Origin: Verrucomicrobiaceae bacterium
GTDB lineage: Bacteria > Verrucomicrobiota > Verrucomicrobiia > Verrucomicrobiales > Verrucomicrobiaceae
DNA: 64,000 nucleotides
Assembly (NCBI GenBank): GCA_016795365.1
Contig: JAEUHN010000039.1
Location: forward strand, 1-64,000
Direction of reading: 5' to 3'
The position numbers and the translations under genes are program-made. The notes below the pieces were generated by a model. The model had not been told where the DNA came from. It did no database searches and saw nothing but the letters and a program-made list of their open reading frames with translations. Of the stretch, positions 47,701 through 57,692 are shown in pieces. How positions within the stretch are numbered: position 1 is the first letter of the stretch; every line of letters begins with the position of its first letter.

Positions 47701-50700
47701 GGCACGCCCAGCGTGCCGTAGGTGGCCGCTCCGTTTACCGCACTACTGCCGGTCAGCCAAGTCCAGGAGTTGCTGGTCGGATCGTAGGACCAGAGGTCAT
47801 TGAGATTGCCCTTGGTCGCGCCTGTCGCACCCTTGCCAGCTCCGCCAAACAGATAGAACAAACCATCGGTGCCGCACCACGCAGAAGCATAGCTACGTCC
47901 GCTCGGGATGCCCGTGCTGGAGGCTTCGCCCTTGAGATTGTAAACGCCATTCGGATCGATGGTGCTAACGCCACCCACCCAGGTCCACTGGGCCGAATTT
48001 GGCAGGTCGTAGCACCAGAGGTCATTGAGGTTGCCCGTGATTACGCCTGTCGCGCCACGCCCACTTCCACCGAACATCCAAAGTCTGCCCATGGCATCCA
48101 CCCAGCCCACGGCACCCACGCGTGCACCGGGAGCATTGGCAGCCGCCGGAATGCTTTGCGTGCCATAAAGACCATTCGCATTGATGAAGTTCGAGCCCTG
48201 CACCCAGGTCCACTCGCCAGTGCCGAGATCGTAGAACCAAAGATCGTTGAGCAAGCCATTGCCTGCCGCCGATGCATCGCGCCCAGTTCCACCGAAGAGC
48301 CACAACCGGGTGCCCTCGGGGTCAAGCCAGGCCACGGCACCAATGCGTGCCCCTGGAGAGTTCGTGGGCGAGGCCAGCCCTTGCGCACCATAGCTTCCGC
48401 CTTGGTTCGTCAGCTTCGAGCCACCCAGCCAGGTCCACGTTCCCGATGAGGGATCGCGTTTCCACAGGTCATTGAGCAGGCCCGCCGTGGTGCCGCTGCC
48501 GTAGCCATTGCCACCGAAGAGCCACATGGTGCCATCCTGCGCATTCCACACTGCCGAATCGGAACGAGCGCCCGGAATATTGGAGGGATGGGGAATGTTG
48601 AGGGCCCCATAGACGCCCGACTTTTTCGCCACGGACGACCCACCAGTCCAGACCCAGTTCGGCGGACGATCGACGATCGTTAGGAAAGCCGTCGCCGGGT
48701 TGGAGTAACCGGTGCCGTTATGCACCCGGAAGGTGAAGGAATCCGTGCCGATGAAGTTCGACTCTGGATTGTAGCGGAAGGTGCCATTGGCATCGACTAC
48801 CACAGAGCCATGGGAAGGATTGCCGACCAGAGAGAACGTCATCGGAGCAGCATTCGGATCCATTGCTGTGAGAATGTCTGTGAGCAGGTCATCACGGAAG
48901 CCTGTGAAGTGCCCATCTTCCGCCACTGACATGCCGACGGTGATCGTGATCGTGCCGGTGCCAGAGTCAGAAGTGCCATCGTTGACCTTGAAGGTGAAGC
49001 TATCGAGCCCCACGTAAGCAGCCGTTGGCGTGTAAACGAACGATCCATCGGAGGCCAGCGAGGCCGTGCCGTGAGAGGCTGGAGTCAACTGAGTAAAGGT
49101 GAGCGCATCACCATCCGCATCGGTGGCAGGAGCCTGGTCACTCAGAGTTCCATCCTCCTCGATGAAGAACGCGCCCCCGGTTGCCACCGGAGCATCCTGA
49201 ACTGGCGTGATCGTGACCGTAACCGTGCCAGGCTGCGAAGTGCCTGCCGCATTCGATGCAACGAACGTGAAGCTGTCAGCACCATTCGCATTGAGCGCCG
49301 GTGTATAGGTGTAGCTGCCATTCGCCAGCACCGACAGCGTGCCTTTGGAAGGAGGCGTTGCGGCAGCAAAGGACGCCACTGGATCAGACTCGGGATCGAT
49401 CGCCGTGAGCGTTCCACTGTGAGGCCCGCTGTCTTCCGCGATCGTGAACGCTGCCGCCTGTGCCACCGGGGCATCATTAACCGGTTTGATCGTGATGTTG
49501 AAGGCGACCGCGGGTGACGTAGCCGCACCGTCGGTGACGGCAAACATGAAGCTATCTGTGCCCACATAGTTGAGCGCCGGTGTGTAAACAGGTGCCAGGC
49601 TGGCGCCAGTCAGCGTGCCATGAGCAGGCGGTGTGGTGACCACGATGGAGAGCACCTCGCCATCCGCATCGGTGCCCTTGAGCGCGAGTGTCGTGGCTAC
49701 GTCTTCATTGATGGTGATGGAACCCAAAGTTGCCACAGGCGAAGTGTTGGTCGTGCTGAAGGTTTGCACCGCTCCTGCGACCCGGCCCGTCGCGTTTTCA
49801 ACCACTAGACGATACTGATAGTTCGTGTGCGGCAGCAAGGTGGTCAGCGGTGCCGTCATCACCTTGGACAAGGTGGCAGCCGTGATCGCCACTTTCGTGG
49901 TCGTGCTGCCCATCTGAGGAACAATGCCATACTCAAACCAAGCATTCGCAGCGAGCCCGCCCGGGGTAGCGGTGCCATTCAAGGTGGCCTTTTTGGGTCC
50001 GAGCAAAGTGGCCGGGCTCGTCACAGCCGTGGGCAGATTGGCAATGGTGCCGCCCGCCACAAAGTTTAGCTGTGCGCCTTGCACGGTGCCTTGATTGTTG
50101 GTGGCACTGACGCGGAAGTAATACGTGGTGCCCGAGGTTAGCCCACCGATCGGCAGGCTGATCGCCTGGGTGGCAAACGTGCTCGTCACGGGGACTGCCA
50201 CCGTGCCCAAGGTGGTCGTGCCATCGCCCCATTCGATCGTCGCAGTCGTCGCAAGACCACCCGGCCTGACCGTTCCATTGAGGACGGCACCCGCACCCGC
50301 GACCTGGGTGGCTGCCAAGGTCTCCACCAACGGAGCCGCGCCTACAGGAGCCGGCAGTTGCGCAGGACCAGCCTGGAAGTTGCTCACCACGTCAGCAGCT
50401 GAAAGAGCGCCTCCATGGATTCGAAGGCTGTTGAGGAATCCCGTGAATCCAGCCGTGCTGGCAAGGGTGCCAAAGCCATGGCTCACAGGACCGCCAATCT
50501 CAATCGGCGTGTTCCATACATTCGACCCCGCAGGCAGCGAAGTCTCCAGACGCTTCACACCATCCACATACAACTGACGAGTGGAACCCGTGTGAACGAT
50601 CGCGATGTGATGCCATGCATTGATCGCCGGGGCTCCCTGTGGGATGCCTTCACTCCAATCATCCGGGTTCTGACCATCCAAAACGCCGCCAGTGGATCCA

Positions 50701-53700
50701 TACGCCAGCTGAAGGGTGGACTGAGCTGCGCCAGCACCACCTTCCTGCACAATTACTTCGTAAGACTGGTCCAGAGCGGGATTGAGCACCCATGCTTCAA
50801 TCGTCTGATCGCTGCCGAAGGCGATGTCGTTCGGAGCATTTGCAAGGGTCACCATATGACGGGTGCCATCGAATTCGATGCCAGGAATGCCACTTCCCGC
50901 TGCACTGCTTTGAGCCGCGAGTCCCGCTGTGAAATCCAGATCGCCCAGACCGCCAAAGCTGGGCCACTCAGGTCCACCGGGAGGATTCGTAGCTCTGAGA
51001 TCCACGTAAAGCACGCCAGCTGTCTTGAGCGCTCCAGGCATGAACTTCGCCACCGTCGATGGGCTTTCCCCCATCGAATTCCTTGCCACCACGCGGAAGG
51101 CATACGGCACCCCATTCGCAAGACCGGGCAGCGGCAGGGTCACTGGCACCCATGTGCGCCCCGCAGGAATCGAAACTGGCGCGCTCGCGTTGTTAAACTC
51201 CGTGCCCGTGGTCCACTCGAACCACGCCGTGGTAGGCAGACCATTGGAGAAGACGAGACCGTTCAGCGTCGCCGAATTCGGCGTAATGGCCGATGCGCCG
51301 GCCACCTTGGCCACTGGAGCGTCAGGCACGGGTGCCGTCGGTCCCAGGTTGTAGTTAAACAACACATCTGCGGCGCTCAGCAGCCCGCCATGGATGCGTG
51401 CGGAGTTGATGAAGCCATGGAAGCGATTCACTGGCAGCCCGGCGGAATCCAGAGCAGCCCCCAGCATGACCGGATCCGTGGAAGTCGCGAGATTCCCGCT
51501 GATGGTCTTGGTGACTTTCAGGACGCCATCCACATAGACCGTCGCCTTTTTCGCTCCATCGTAAGTGTAAACAATGTGATGCCACTCGCCCAACGAGGGC
51601 AGAGTCGCGGTCGTGTAGGGCAGGTTGTCAACTGCGGCAGAACCATGCATGACGGCTCCGGACGAGTTGGCGGGATTGGCATGAGTGATCACCGCTTGCG
51701 TGCGCGTGCCATCACGTCCCAGCGAGACGATCGAGTCCAGCGGGCCAAAGCCAGGATTGAAGGCCCAGACTTCGATCGAGCGAGAATCATTGGCCGAAAT
51801 GTCCGCTGGAGCCGCAGGTCCCGCATACGAGGAATCCACACCGTTGAACGCCACCCCTGGGATGCTCCGCTCATCCACATTCGACTCCAGATAAGCCCCA
51901 CCTGTGCGGGTAAAGACTCCGCCCAGAGTCCCTTGATTCACCCAAGACCCCGAACCTGCTGAACCGTGAGTGGCATTGACATTCACGAGCAAGTCTCCCG
52001 CCACTTTTTGTGCGACCGCTGCAGCGGTCATATCCAAGCCTTGGAAAGTTCCGAGTCCGTTGTTCACGACTAGTCGATAGTGATAGATCGTTCCCTCCGT
52101 CAGACCTGTGATTGTGGCATTGAGGTTCTGGACCGTGGTCTGATTGGTCACCTCTTGCACTGGTGTCGTGTTGCCATAGGAAGTCGTCGTTCCCCATTCA
52201 AACCAAGCCCGCAGCGCCAGACGATTCGGGTTCACTGAACCGGCCATCGTGATGCTCGAGGCCGAGTTCGCCAGTTTCGGAAGCGTCAACACTGTTGGAG
52301 GCGCTACGGTCCGAATCGTTCGCGTGACTCCTCTCGAAGTGCCGGCTGCACTCTGGGCGACCGTTCGATAATAATAGGTGCCTGGATACGTCAGCCCACT
52401 GATCGTCGCAGCCAGTGTAGCCGAACTGGTTCCACTCCCCAGGCTCACGTGCGTGGTCTCCGTTCCAAAAGACTTCGTCGTTCCCCACTCAAACCAAGCA
52501 GTGGTGGCCGAGTTGTTTGCATAAACATGACCTCTCAGGGACGTCGTCCCATTTGGAAGGCCAACGACCACATCCGTGAATGCTTCAGGGATGGCCAGAT
52601 CGGTGATCGTGATCGTATGGGTTGTCACCGCCCCGAGATTGGCTCCCACCGGATTCAGCAGTTGCAATACGACCGTCTCATCACCCTCTGGGAAGATGTC
52701 GGGCGTGGTCGTTAGTGAGATGGTTTTCGGCGTATCGCCCGGCGCGAAGGTCAGGGTCCCCGCGGTGAACGTGTAGTCCACGCCTTGCCCCGTGGCTGAA
52801 CCGCCAGAGACTCGATATTCCACGGTAACCGGGGTAGCCTGCACTACATTCAAGGCCACTGTCGCGGTAGCGGTGGACCCGACGACACCCGTCCGTTCGC
52901 TAACCGTGCTTGATGCGAGGCTGAAGGAAACATTGGGCGCAGGTGACCCTGTGTAAGCATCTACGTCGCTGATTCTCAGCGTTGAACTGCCACTGCGGAT
53001 TCCATAGGCAGGATCGGGAGCCACATTGACGATCAAGGTCTCGGTGCCCTCGGCTATGGCGTCACTCAAGTAAGTGATCACCAGATCGCCACCTGCCTGT
53101 CCCCCCTGGATCGTGACCTCAGTGGGGCTTTGAGTGGAAGTCGTGGCAATCGTGTAGTCCGTCCCATACTCGGCAGTTCCCGCGAGAGTGAACGCCACTT
53201 GTCGAGGAGTGGTCGTGGCACCTGTGCGGCTGAAACGGAAACGGACCGTCGTGCTGCCCGAGGCTGGCTCGGTGATGTTGCTGATGGAACCAGAGTTGTC
53301 CGAATACGATACATCGATCGCCGGAAGGAAGGCGTCCAGGAGCGTGGCAGTGGCTTTGGTTTCGAACCCAAGCCGGTAGCCGGTGTTCACCAGCAAGGTG
53401 ATAACAATGGTCTCCGCGTTTTCATTCAGACTGTCGTCCAGCAAGGTGACTGGCAGAGTGAGCACCGTATCGGTGGAACTAAACGAAAGTGTGCCGCTAA
53501 GGGCCGTGTAGTCCACACCCGATGTTGCGCTGCCCGAGACGGCATACTTCACCGAAACGGCAGTGCCCCCAGCAGGACGAGAGATGGCAAACAAACTACG
53601 CGTCGCAGGTCCCACGGAAGGCTCCGTGGTGGCTCCTACCAGCGACTGGATCGTGAACTGAGGCGAATCATCGTCCGCGATGGTAACTGTGGCACTGCCG

Positions 53701-56700
53701 GGTGGCGTGATCGCATACTCATCATTCGTGGACAGACGGCAAATCACCGTCTGATCGGCTTCATCAATCGTGTCGTTGAACGGCTGGATTTCGATATCCA
53801 CTGTCGTCTCATTCGCCGGGATCACAGCCACACCTTCCACACGACGGTAGTCGTTGCCCGAGAGTGCGGTGCCTCCCAAGGAGAACTCGACGGTCAGGTC
53901 CTGGCTGATGTCAGTCGCCACCCTCGAAATGGTGAATTTCCCAGGCGTCGCGCTCGCCTCCCCAACCACAGGCGTGGCCGCCACCACGGTGAGCACCGGC
54001 TGGTCATTGTCGGCGATGTAGATGGTGCCGGTGCGCTGCTGCGTATCTCTCTGATAGTTGCCGCTAGTAGCCAAGGATACGGTAAAGGGCTCGATCCCTT
54101 CGGCCTCTTTGTCATCGACTGCGCTGATCGTGAAGGAGGTGGATGCCGAGCCCGCTGGAATCACCACGCTTGTCAGACTTCCCGTCGATGTGAAGTCCAC
54201 GCCCGAAACGCCTTGTCCCCCGTAGTTCAAATTCACTGTCAGTGGTGAGGTGGTGGCACCATTTCTCTTCAAACGCACCACAGCCGTATCACCCGACTCA
54301 CTGGCGCTCGGATCGTCAATCACCAGGGATACGACGGGGAGAGTGCTCTGAGCATCGGTGATCGGAATGGTGACCGACCTCGGACCGCTGAGCAGGTAGG
54401 TGCTGCCAACCGTGTTGGGAAACTCGATGACAGCGTATTCCTCCCCTTCGGATGTTGCGTCGGTAACTGCGGTGAAGGTGATCGAGATGGTGCTCTGACC
54501 ATTCGCAAAGTGATAGCCAAGCAAGCCAGCGCTGTTGGAGCTGGGGGCCGGGTTCAAAGTGTAGTCTCCAGGGTAGCTGGCAGTGCCGTTGGAAGCGGAC
54601 TCCACTTGCACCGAAAGAGTCCCCGTCGAACTCGGACGAGTCAGCGTAATCGTCTTCGTGTGATTAGCTCCAGCCGCCTCGGTTGCCGCTCCGGCGGTGA
54701 CCGTGAGATTGATCGTCTGAATGGTTCCAGTGCCGCTGGTGCTCCAGTTTTTACCTGTCACATCTGCGGTCAGGTTGAAGGTGCTGGGAACATCGGGCGA
54801 GATCGCCAGCGGATACAGACTGGCATAGATCGTGGTCGTGCCCGATGGGAGATTCGTGATCGTGTAAGCTCCGCTCGAGTCCGTGTAGGCATAGCGATAG
54901 CTTGCGGTGCCCGTCTTTCCTGGAGCCGAAGTGAGTGGCGAATTGGTCATCAAAACGCCTTCGATCGGACTGCCGACGCTGTCCCTCACCACACCGCTCG
55001 CCGTGAACACCGTGTTGTCGATGCCCACGGATACGAGCATCGCACGCGTAGTGCGCTTGCCCTTCATATCACTCGCAGTGCAGGTCACCCGATACTTGCC
55101 ATCATTCGTCCAGGTATGGGACTGGCTGGCTGCGTTGTTGGTCGAAAAGGAACCATCACCAAAATCCCAGTGAAAAGCCACAGCGTCGCCATCTGGATCA
55201 ACTGAACTTGCCGCGTAAGTGCCCGTTCGGTTGAAGCTGGTCGTGGTCGTGGTGCCCGAGATCGACAGCGATGGGGCCTGATTGGTCGTGAAAGGTCCGC
55301 GATTCACCACCACGTCCACATAGGGCGGCGAGGTGTTGCTTTTGACGATTGGGGTGATGTGCAGATCTGCCTCGGTATCCGAAAAGGTCTTCCCCAAGGG
55401 GAGCCCGCCATCGTTGCGAGTATCGGACATTGATCCCGAGCCCGGTGACATGTCGAGGAATTGCGCTCCACCATTGGAACCGAAGGGTGAGTTATCTGCG
55501 CTACCGCTTCCCCACGGGCTCCACATCACCATCACCCCACTCGCCAACGAAGGAATCCCAGGGAAACCCTGTCGAAAGTCCAGCCAGTATTCACGCTCTG
55601 AATCCTTGTTCACCGCCAGGGCATATCGCTTGTCTGAATCAGCCTGGCCCTGATCGGTCTGGTAAATGCGGTAGGTGCCATTGGCGTAAACGCGATGATA
55701 GGCATCGGTCGTGATCCAGCCCAGGATGGCCTTGTGCGGGGCCACGTAGTGCCCCATGGAGCCGGAATTCCCCATCACATCGAAGATGTTGCCATACTCG
55801 AGGTTGTTGCCAGGCCCGATCAAGCTCGGGGGATTTGTTTGCCAGTAGTTGCTGTGCCACAAGCCAAGGTTGTGACCGAGTTCATGAGCCAGAACGCCAA
55901 TAGCACTGGTCTTCACCCAGACGCCTTTACCTCCCACATAGCCCAAGCCTCCAAAGCTGCCCGGACCACCCCGATACTCGACCACGTCGAGATCATAATT
56001 GTTTGTGTCATAGCCCATGCGCTTGGCGATCTCCAGAGCATGGTTGCGTAGCACAAATTCCCCTCCCTGTGTGGCACTCACCTGGGCCACTCGATACCAT
56101 GCCTCAGGGTATGGTAGCACAATGAGCGGGGCCACCGTGGGAGTGATGTAGAAGCGACCGTAACTGCTGTCCATGTAGTAGTCCGTCACCTGCTTCAGGG
56201 TATTGTAAACGGACGCCTCGCTTTGCGGATCCTGCATGGAATCCGGGAAAGCGACTCTCAAGTAAAGCAGCGTGCTCGTGCCAGTCGTCCATCCGGTGGG
56301 CACATTGAAGGGAGTGATGCCACCTCCAGTCCCGCCTTCCGCCATCACCTTGCGATTGTCCTGCCACTGCTGCTTCGCCTCTTCCTCGCTGAGATTCTCG
56401 GCATATGCCTGGATGTGACCGCCCGAGCAAAGAACAATGATGCGCTTATCATCTTCGACGACCACCTTCTTGTCCGTCACTGGCGAAACTTGCGCGGCCG
56501 TGTCCCGGCTCAAAATCGTCGTCTCCCCTGAGATCGGGCAAACCTCATCGACTGGCTTGGCGGGATCCAGACGCTCGCCTGTTTCAAGGCGACGAATGGG
56601 AGCATCCAGCACGGCAAGTTGACCATCCACCACCACCCCGCTCACCCTCGCCGATTTCACCGTCCTCATCCGCTCGCGATCGCCATAAACATAGGCGCGA

Positions 56701-57329
56701 TACAATTCGGGAGCCGCCTGGTTTTCGATCGGCTTCTCAGGCATAAAAACACGGAAGATCGGCGGCGTTCCCACTTGCACGCCAGCCGCCACGGGAACCG
56801 ATCCCAGAACAGCAAGCTCACCCCGTTTGTTGAGCCGCTGCTCCAGCTTGGCCACAATCTGTGCGGGCAAATCCTGGCGCACCACCATCGGGACCGCGTT
56901 CTCGATCGCTGCCTTTGGACTGGAGGGGATCATCTTCCCCAGCGCCACACGATGAGCGTCAGCAAGCTTCTCGCCCTCAGCAATCATCGCCTTCCGGTCC
57001 GTGGGCTCAGCGTTAAAGTAACGCCGGGCCCAATCGCGAAATGCCTTGATCGGCGCAGGGGAGTCCTGACGCACGGCTGCCACCTTGACTGCTCCGGCAG
57101 GTGGCTCGGGAGCCAGAGGCTGCAAAGTCGGGGTATCTGCGAGCTGATGGTCAGGCGCGAGTGGCGCTGAAGGCAGCTTAACAGGCTGCTTATCGACGAC
57201 TGCCTTCGGCACACACTGTGAACAAGTCGAGGGAACAGGCTGGTCATGTCTATTCCACCGCACAGCTAGCCAGGAGCCAGCAGTCACTGCAACGGTTGCA
57301 ACTAGAAGGAGGCGATTTCTGGGGGTCAT
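44763..57329 (-). CDS. Giant secreted M11-type metalloprotease with PKD, Calx-beta, LamG, cadherin-like, kelch and Ig-like domains
   Basis: A 4188-residue protein, one open frame of 12.6 kb. An N-terminal hydrophobic leader (about 6-24) is followed by a pro-region. The gametolysin-like M11 peptidase has H482-E-L-G-H486-N-L-G-L-W-H492 and a Met-turn in FDVMGNSG (about 521). Then come PKD (about 685-770, WDFGDGS), a carboxypeptidase-regulatory-like domain (about 773-845), about six or seven Calx-beta repeats (867-1585), fibronectin-III-like units alternating with two LamG domains (about 1780-1995 and 2110-2320), about four cadherin-like tandem repeats (2535-2890), six kelch repeats (2888-3317), one Calx-beta (3424-3530), Ig-like (3530-3620) and He_PIG-like (3710-3790) domains, and a beta-rich C-terminal region. 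There is no PEP-CTERM or LPxTG tail. It probably sits on the cell surface or is released, cutting and binding glycoproteins or matrix. Domain limits are estimates. Confidence 0.9.
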   Translation of the reverse strand: MTPRNRLLLVATVAVTAGSWLAVRWNRHDQPVPSTCSQCVPKAVVDKQPVKLPSAPLAPDHQLADTPTLQPLAPEPPAGAVKVAAVRQDSPAPIKAFRDWARRYFNAEPTDRKAMIAEGEKLADAHRVALGKMIPSSPKAAIENAVPMVVRQDLPAQIVAKLEQRLNKRGELAVLGSVPVAAGVQVGTPPIFRVFMPEKPIENQAAPELYRAYVYGDRERMRTVKSARVSGVVVDGQLAVLDAPIRRLETGERLDPAKPVDEVCPISGETTILSRDTAAQVSPVTDKKVVVEDDKRIIVLCSGGHIQAYAENLSEEEAKQQWQDNRKVMAEGGTGGGITPFNVPTGWTTGTSTLLYLRVAFPDSMQDPQSEASVYNTLKQVTDYYMDSSYGRFYITPTVAPLIVLPYPEAWYRVAQVSATQGGEFVLRNHALEIAKRMGYDTNNYDLDVVEYRGGPGSFGGLGYVGGKGVWVKTSAIGVLAHELGHNLGLWHSNYWQTNPPSLIGPGNNLEYGNIFDVMGNSGSMGHYVAPHKAILGWITTDAYHRVYANGTYRIYQTDQGQADSDKRYALAVNKDSEREYWLDFRQGFPGIPSLASGVMVMWSPWGSGSADNSPFGSNGGAQFLDMSPGSGSMSDTRNDGGLPLGKTFSDTEADLHITPIVKSNTSPPYVDVVVNRGPFTTNQAPSLSISGTTTTTSFNRTGTYAASSVDPDGDAVAFHWDFGDGSFSTNNAASQSHTWTNDGKYRVTCTASDMKGKRTTRAMLVSVGIDNTVFTASGVVRDSVGSPIEGVLMTNSPLTSAPGKTGTASYRYAYTDSSGAYTITNLPSGTTTIYASLYPLAISPDVPSTFNLTADVTGKNWSTSGTGTIQTINLTVTAGAATEAAGANHTKTITLTRPSSTGTLSVQVESASNGTASYPGDYTLNPAPSSNSAGLLGYHFANGQSTISITFTAVTDATSEGEEYAVIEFPNTVGSTYLLSGPRSVTIPITDAQSTLPVVSLVIDDPSASESGDTAVVRLKRNGATTSPLTVNLNYGGQGVSGVDFTSTGSLTSVVIPAGSASTSFTISAVDDKEAEGIEPFTVSLATSGNYQRDTQQRTGTIYIADNDQPVLTVVAATPVVGEASATPGKFTISRVATDISQDLTVEFSLGGTALSGNDYRRVEGVAVIPANETTVDIEIQPFNDTIDEADQTVICRLSTNDEYAITPPGSATVTIADDDSPQFTIQSLVGATTEPSVGPATRSLFAISRPAGGTAVSVKYAVSGSATSGVDYTALSGTLSFSSTDTVLTLPVTLLDDSLNENAETIVITLLVNTGYRLGFETKATATLLDAFLPAIDVSYSDNSGSISNITEPASGSTTVRFRFSRTGATTTPRQVAFTLAGTAEYGTDYTIATTSTQSPTEVTIQGGQAGGDLVITYLSDAIAEGTETLIVNVAPDPAYGIRSGSSTLRISDVDAYTGSPAPNVSFSLASSTVSERTGVVGSTATATVALNVVQATPVTVEYRVSGGSATGQGVDYTFTAGTLTFAPGDTPKTISLTTTPDIFPEGDETVVLQLLNPVGANLGAVTTHTITITDLAIPEAFTDVVVGLPNGTTSLRGHVYANNSATTAWFEWGTTKSFGTETTHVSLGSGTSSATLAATISGLTYPGTYYYRTVAQSAAGTSRGVTRTIRTVAPPTVLTLPKLANSASSITMAGSVNPNRLALRAWFEWGTTTSYGNTTPVQEVTNQTTVQNLNATITGLTEGTIYHYRLVVNNGLGTFQGLDMTAAAVAQKVAGDLLVNVNATHGSAGSGSWVNQGTLGGVFTRTGGAYLESNVDERSIPGVAFNGVDSSYAGPAAPADISANDSRSIEVWAFNPGFGPLDSIVSLGRDGTRTQAVITHANPANSSGAVMHGSAAVDNLPYTTATLPSLGEWHHIVYTYDGAKKATVYVDGVLKVTKTISGNLATSTDPVMLGAALDSAGLPVNRFHGFINSARIHGGLLSAADVLFNYNLGPTAPVPDAPVAKVAGASAITPNSATLNGLVFSNGLPTTAWFEWTTGTEFNNASAPVSIPAGRTWVPVTLPLPGLANGVPYAFRVVARNSMGESPSTVAKFMPGALKTAGVLYVDLRATNPPGGPEWPSFGGLGDLDFTAGLAAQSSAAGSGIPGIEFDGTRHMVTLANAPNDIAFGSDQTIEAWVLNPALDQSYEVIVQEGGAGAAQSTLQLAYGSTGGVLDGQNPDDWSEGIPQGAPAINAWHHIAIVHTGSTRQLYVDGVKRLETSLPAGSNVWNTPIEIGGPVSHGFGTLASTAGFTGFLNSLRIHGGALSAADVVSNFQAGPAQLPAPVGAAPLVETLAATQVAGAGAVLNGTVRPGGLATTATIEWGDGTTTLGTVAVPVTSTFATQAISLPIGGLTSGTTYYFRVSATNNQGTVQGAQLNFVAGGTIANLPTAVTSPATLLGPKKATLNGTATPGGLAANAWFEYGIVPQMGSTTTKVAITAATLSKVMTAPLTTLLPHTNYQYRLVVENATGRVAGAVQTFSTTNTSPVATLGSITINEDVATTLALKGTDADGEVLSIVVTTPPAHGTLTGASLAPVYTPALNYVGTDSFMFAVTDGAATSPAVAFNITIKPVNDAPVAQAAAFTIAEDSGPHSGTLTAIDPESDPVASFAAATPPSKGTLSVLANGSYTYTPALNANGADSFTFVASNAAGTSQPGTVTVTITPVQDAPVATGGAFFIEEDGTLSDQAPATDADGDALTFTQLTPASHGTASLASDGSFVYTPTAAYVGLDSFTFKVNDGTSDSGTGTITITVGMSVAEDGHFTGFRDDLLTDILTAMDPNAAPMTFSLVGNPSHGSVVVDANGTFRYNPESNFIGTDSFTFRVHNGTGYSNPATAFLTIVDRPPNWVWTGGSSVAKKSGVYGALNIPHPSNIPGARSDSAVWNAQDGTMWLFGGNGYGSGTTAGLLNDLWKRDPSSGTWTWLGGSKLTNQGGSYGAQGLASPTNSPGARIGAVAWLDPEGTRLWLFGGTGRDASAAGNGLLNDLWFYDLGTGEWTWVQGSNFINANGLYGTQSIPAAANAPGARVGAVGWVDAMGRLWMFGGSGRGATGVITGNLNDLWCYDLPNSAQWTWVGGVSTIDPNGVYNLKGEASSTGIPSGRSYASAWCGTDGLFYLFGGAGKGATGATKGNLNDLWSYDPTSNSWTWLTGSSAVNGAATYGTLGVPSSLNTPGARSGATVVQDGTSNTLLFGGQGAGAMNDLWRYDSTGEWVWLKGPQTVNGVGVYGSLGVAAPGNTPGSRRGAVAIQDGASNTILFGGANGTNNFNDVWMLDEAAAPVVQISQEVTVPALDPELHFEVNPNGLMTEFYVNVWPVTDPGSGTTYPVPNLLPQSGFVTLDVSATGLADGVYQFQGVAHNSAGTCYSKIVQFSVGSPAGADVSFGSTTATVREDGLMATAHLVLSEPSPVPVSVELLVSGTATSGTDFTAPATVVTFGRFQTSALVSIPIKNDTADEGDETIVLTINTSSVGIGIDDSMTITVTDDEDLPVIGTDPTSQFVKVGDPVTFTVAATGPGLKYQWKKNGANIAGATASTYSIAAAALTSAGTYQCAITNAVTGVTPVNSAIAELFVVDGTSSKTVQVSGNKTFTVNAAGPTGTTLTYAWRDSVTNPIADVVGHRTGTTTKSLVFTALVPTDSEYYVCKVSKTGSATLFHDSGTFTLAVNDQAPIVTTTSLPPAVVGVPYSHQVTVDPALRKTPTSFIFAGLPAGLTGNATTGLISGKPTTAGTSNVSLSAKNTLTSAVVGPLTLTVVGLPDPVKGSFAGLINKSGTVPDAGGRFEISVTPLGAFTAKVLLPGVTGTNSFTGAVVPAFTGTTVTSVSGIATFKLAGGVFGIVRPANSPASLSFAIDATTGVVTGTFNDRGNTYSLVGGVRNVWGTTPTPKAGDFTSLFDIPSTLVGDYETPQGSGYSTFKVATNGTFTFAGKTADGIAFTLATFVGPAGEIVGISTFSGGTSVLWGAPSINGSNYLTGTLSWKKGAAAATSADMAYRLGFDWIDLTVSGSNYPVINNGEVFMGLANTDGNAKLTFIEGGLESGNPAPFTFNIRNTNLTKNIQTITYPAVNPAKVSFALGATPLGTFSGKFTINNPVTTLLRTISYQGVVTKTGASTYRTAGFFLVPQLPVPGKTLTTSPVLSGQVILAAP

Positions 57330-57692
57330 AAGTCGTTTAAATCAATGATGGTGGAACGCAAGAGAACCCCGAAACGTGTGGCTCGTTCCGAAGCATCCGT
57401 GCACCACGGGTGCTAATCATGAGATGGGGCTCAGATGTTCGGAAGGTCACCCCTACAACTGATCGGCCTTGTTTATCTTAGCCCGGCCTATTTCGACAAG
57501 ACAAATCTTGCTGTTCGAGAACACCTGGCGGGCTGATGGCCGCACGCTTGGTTGTCGTGGCTCTGGAGCCCCCCTATCCCCGCTTCACTATGATCCCTGC
57601 CCCCCTGAGGTAACCCTGGAAAGACACGTCACTGCCTCCATTCGACACAACTTCAAAGTTCAGAACATCACTACCCGAACGTATCGACAGCC
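57330..57692. other. Divergent intergenic region between the giant gene and the PSCyt1 operon
   Basis: 363 bases with no gene that I can support. It must hold the promoters of both divergent units. A short palindrome, GCACC-ACG-GGTGC (about 57401-57413), and a weaker CAAGA-CAAA-TCTTG hairpin (about 57498-57511) could be operator sites. I see no clear -35/-10 pair for either gene. Confidence 0.5.

Noticed and set aside
56984..57247. Separate small gene at the start of the giant frame
   Set aside because: It is in another frame of the same strand with no features, and the giant gene reads through it without a break.
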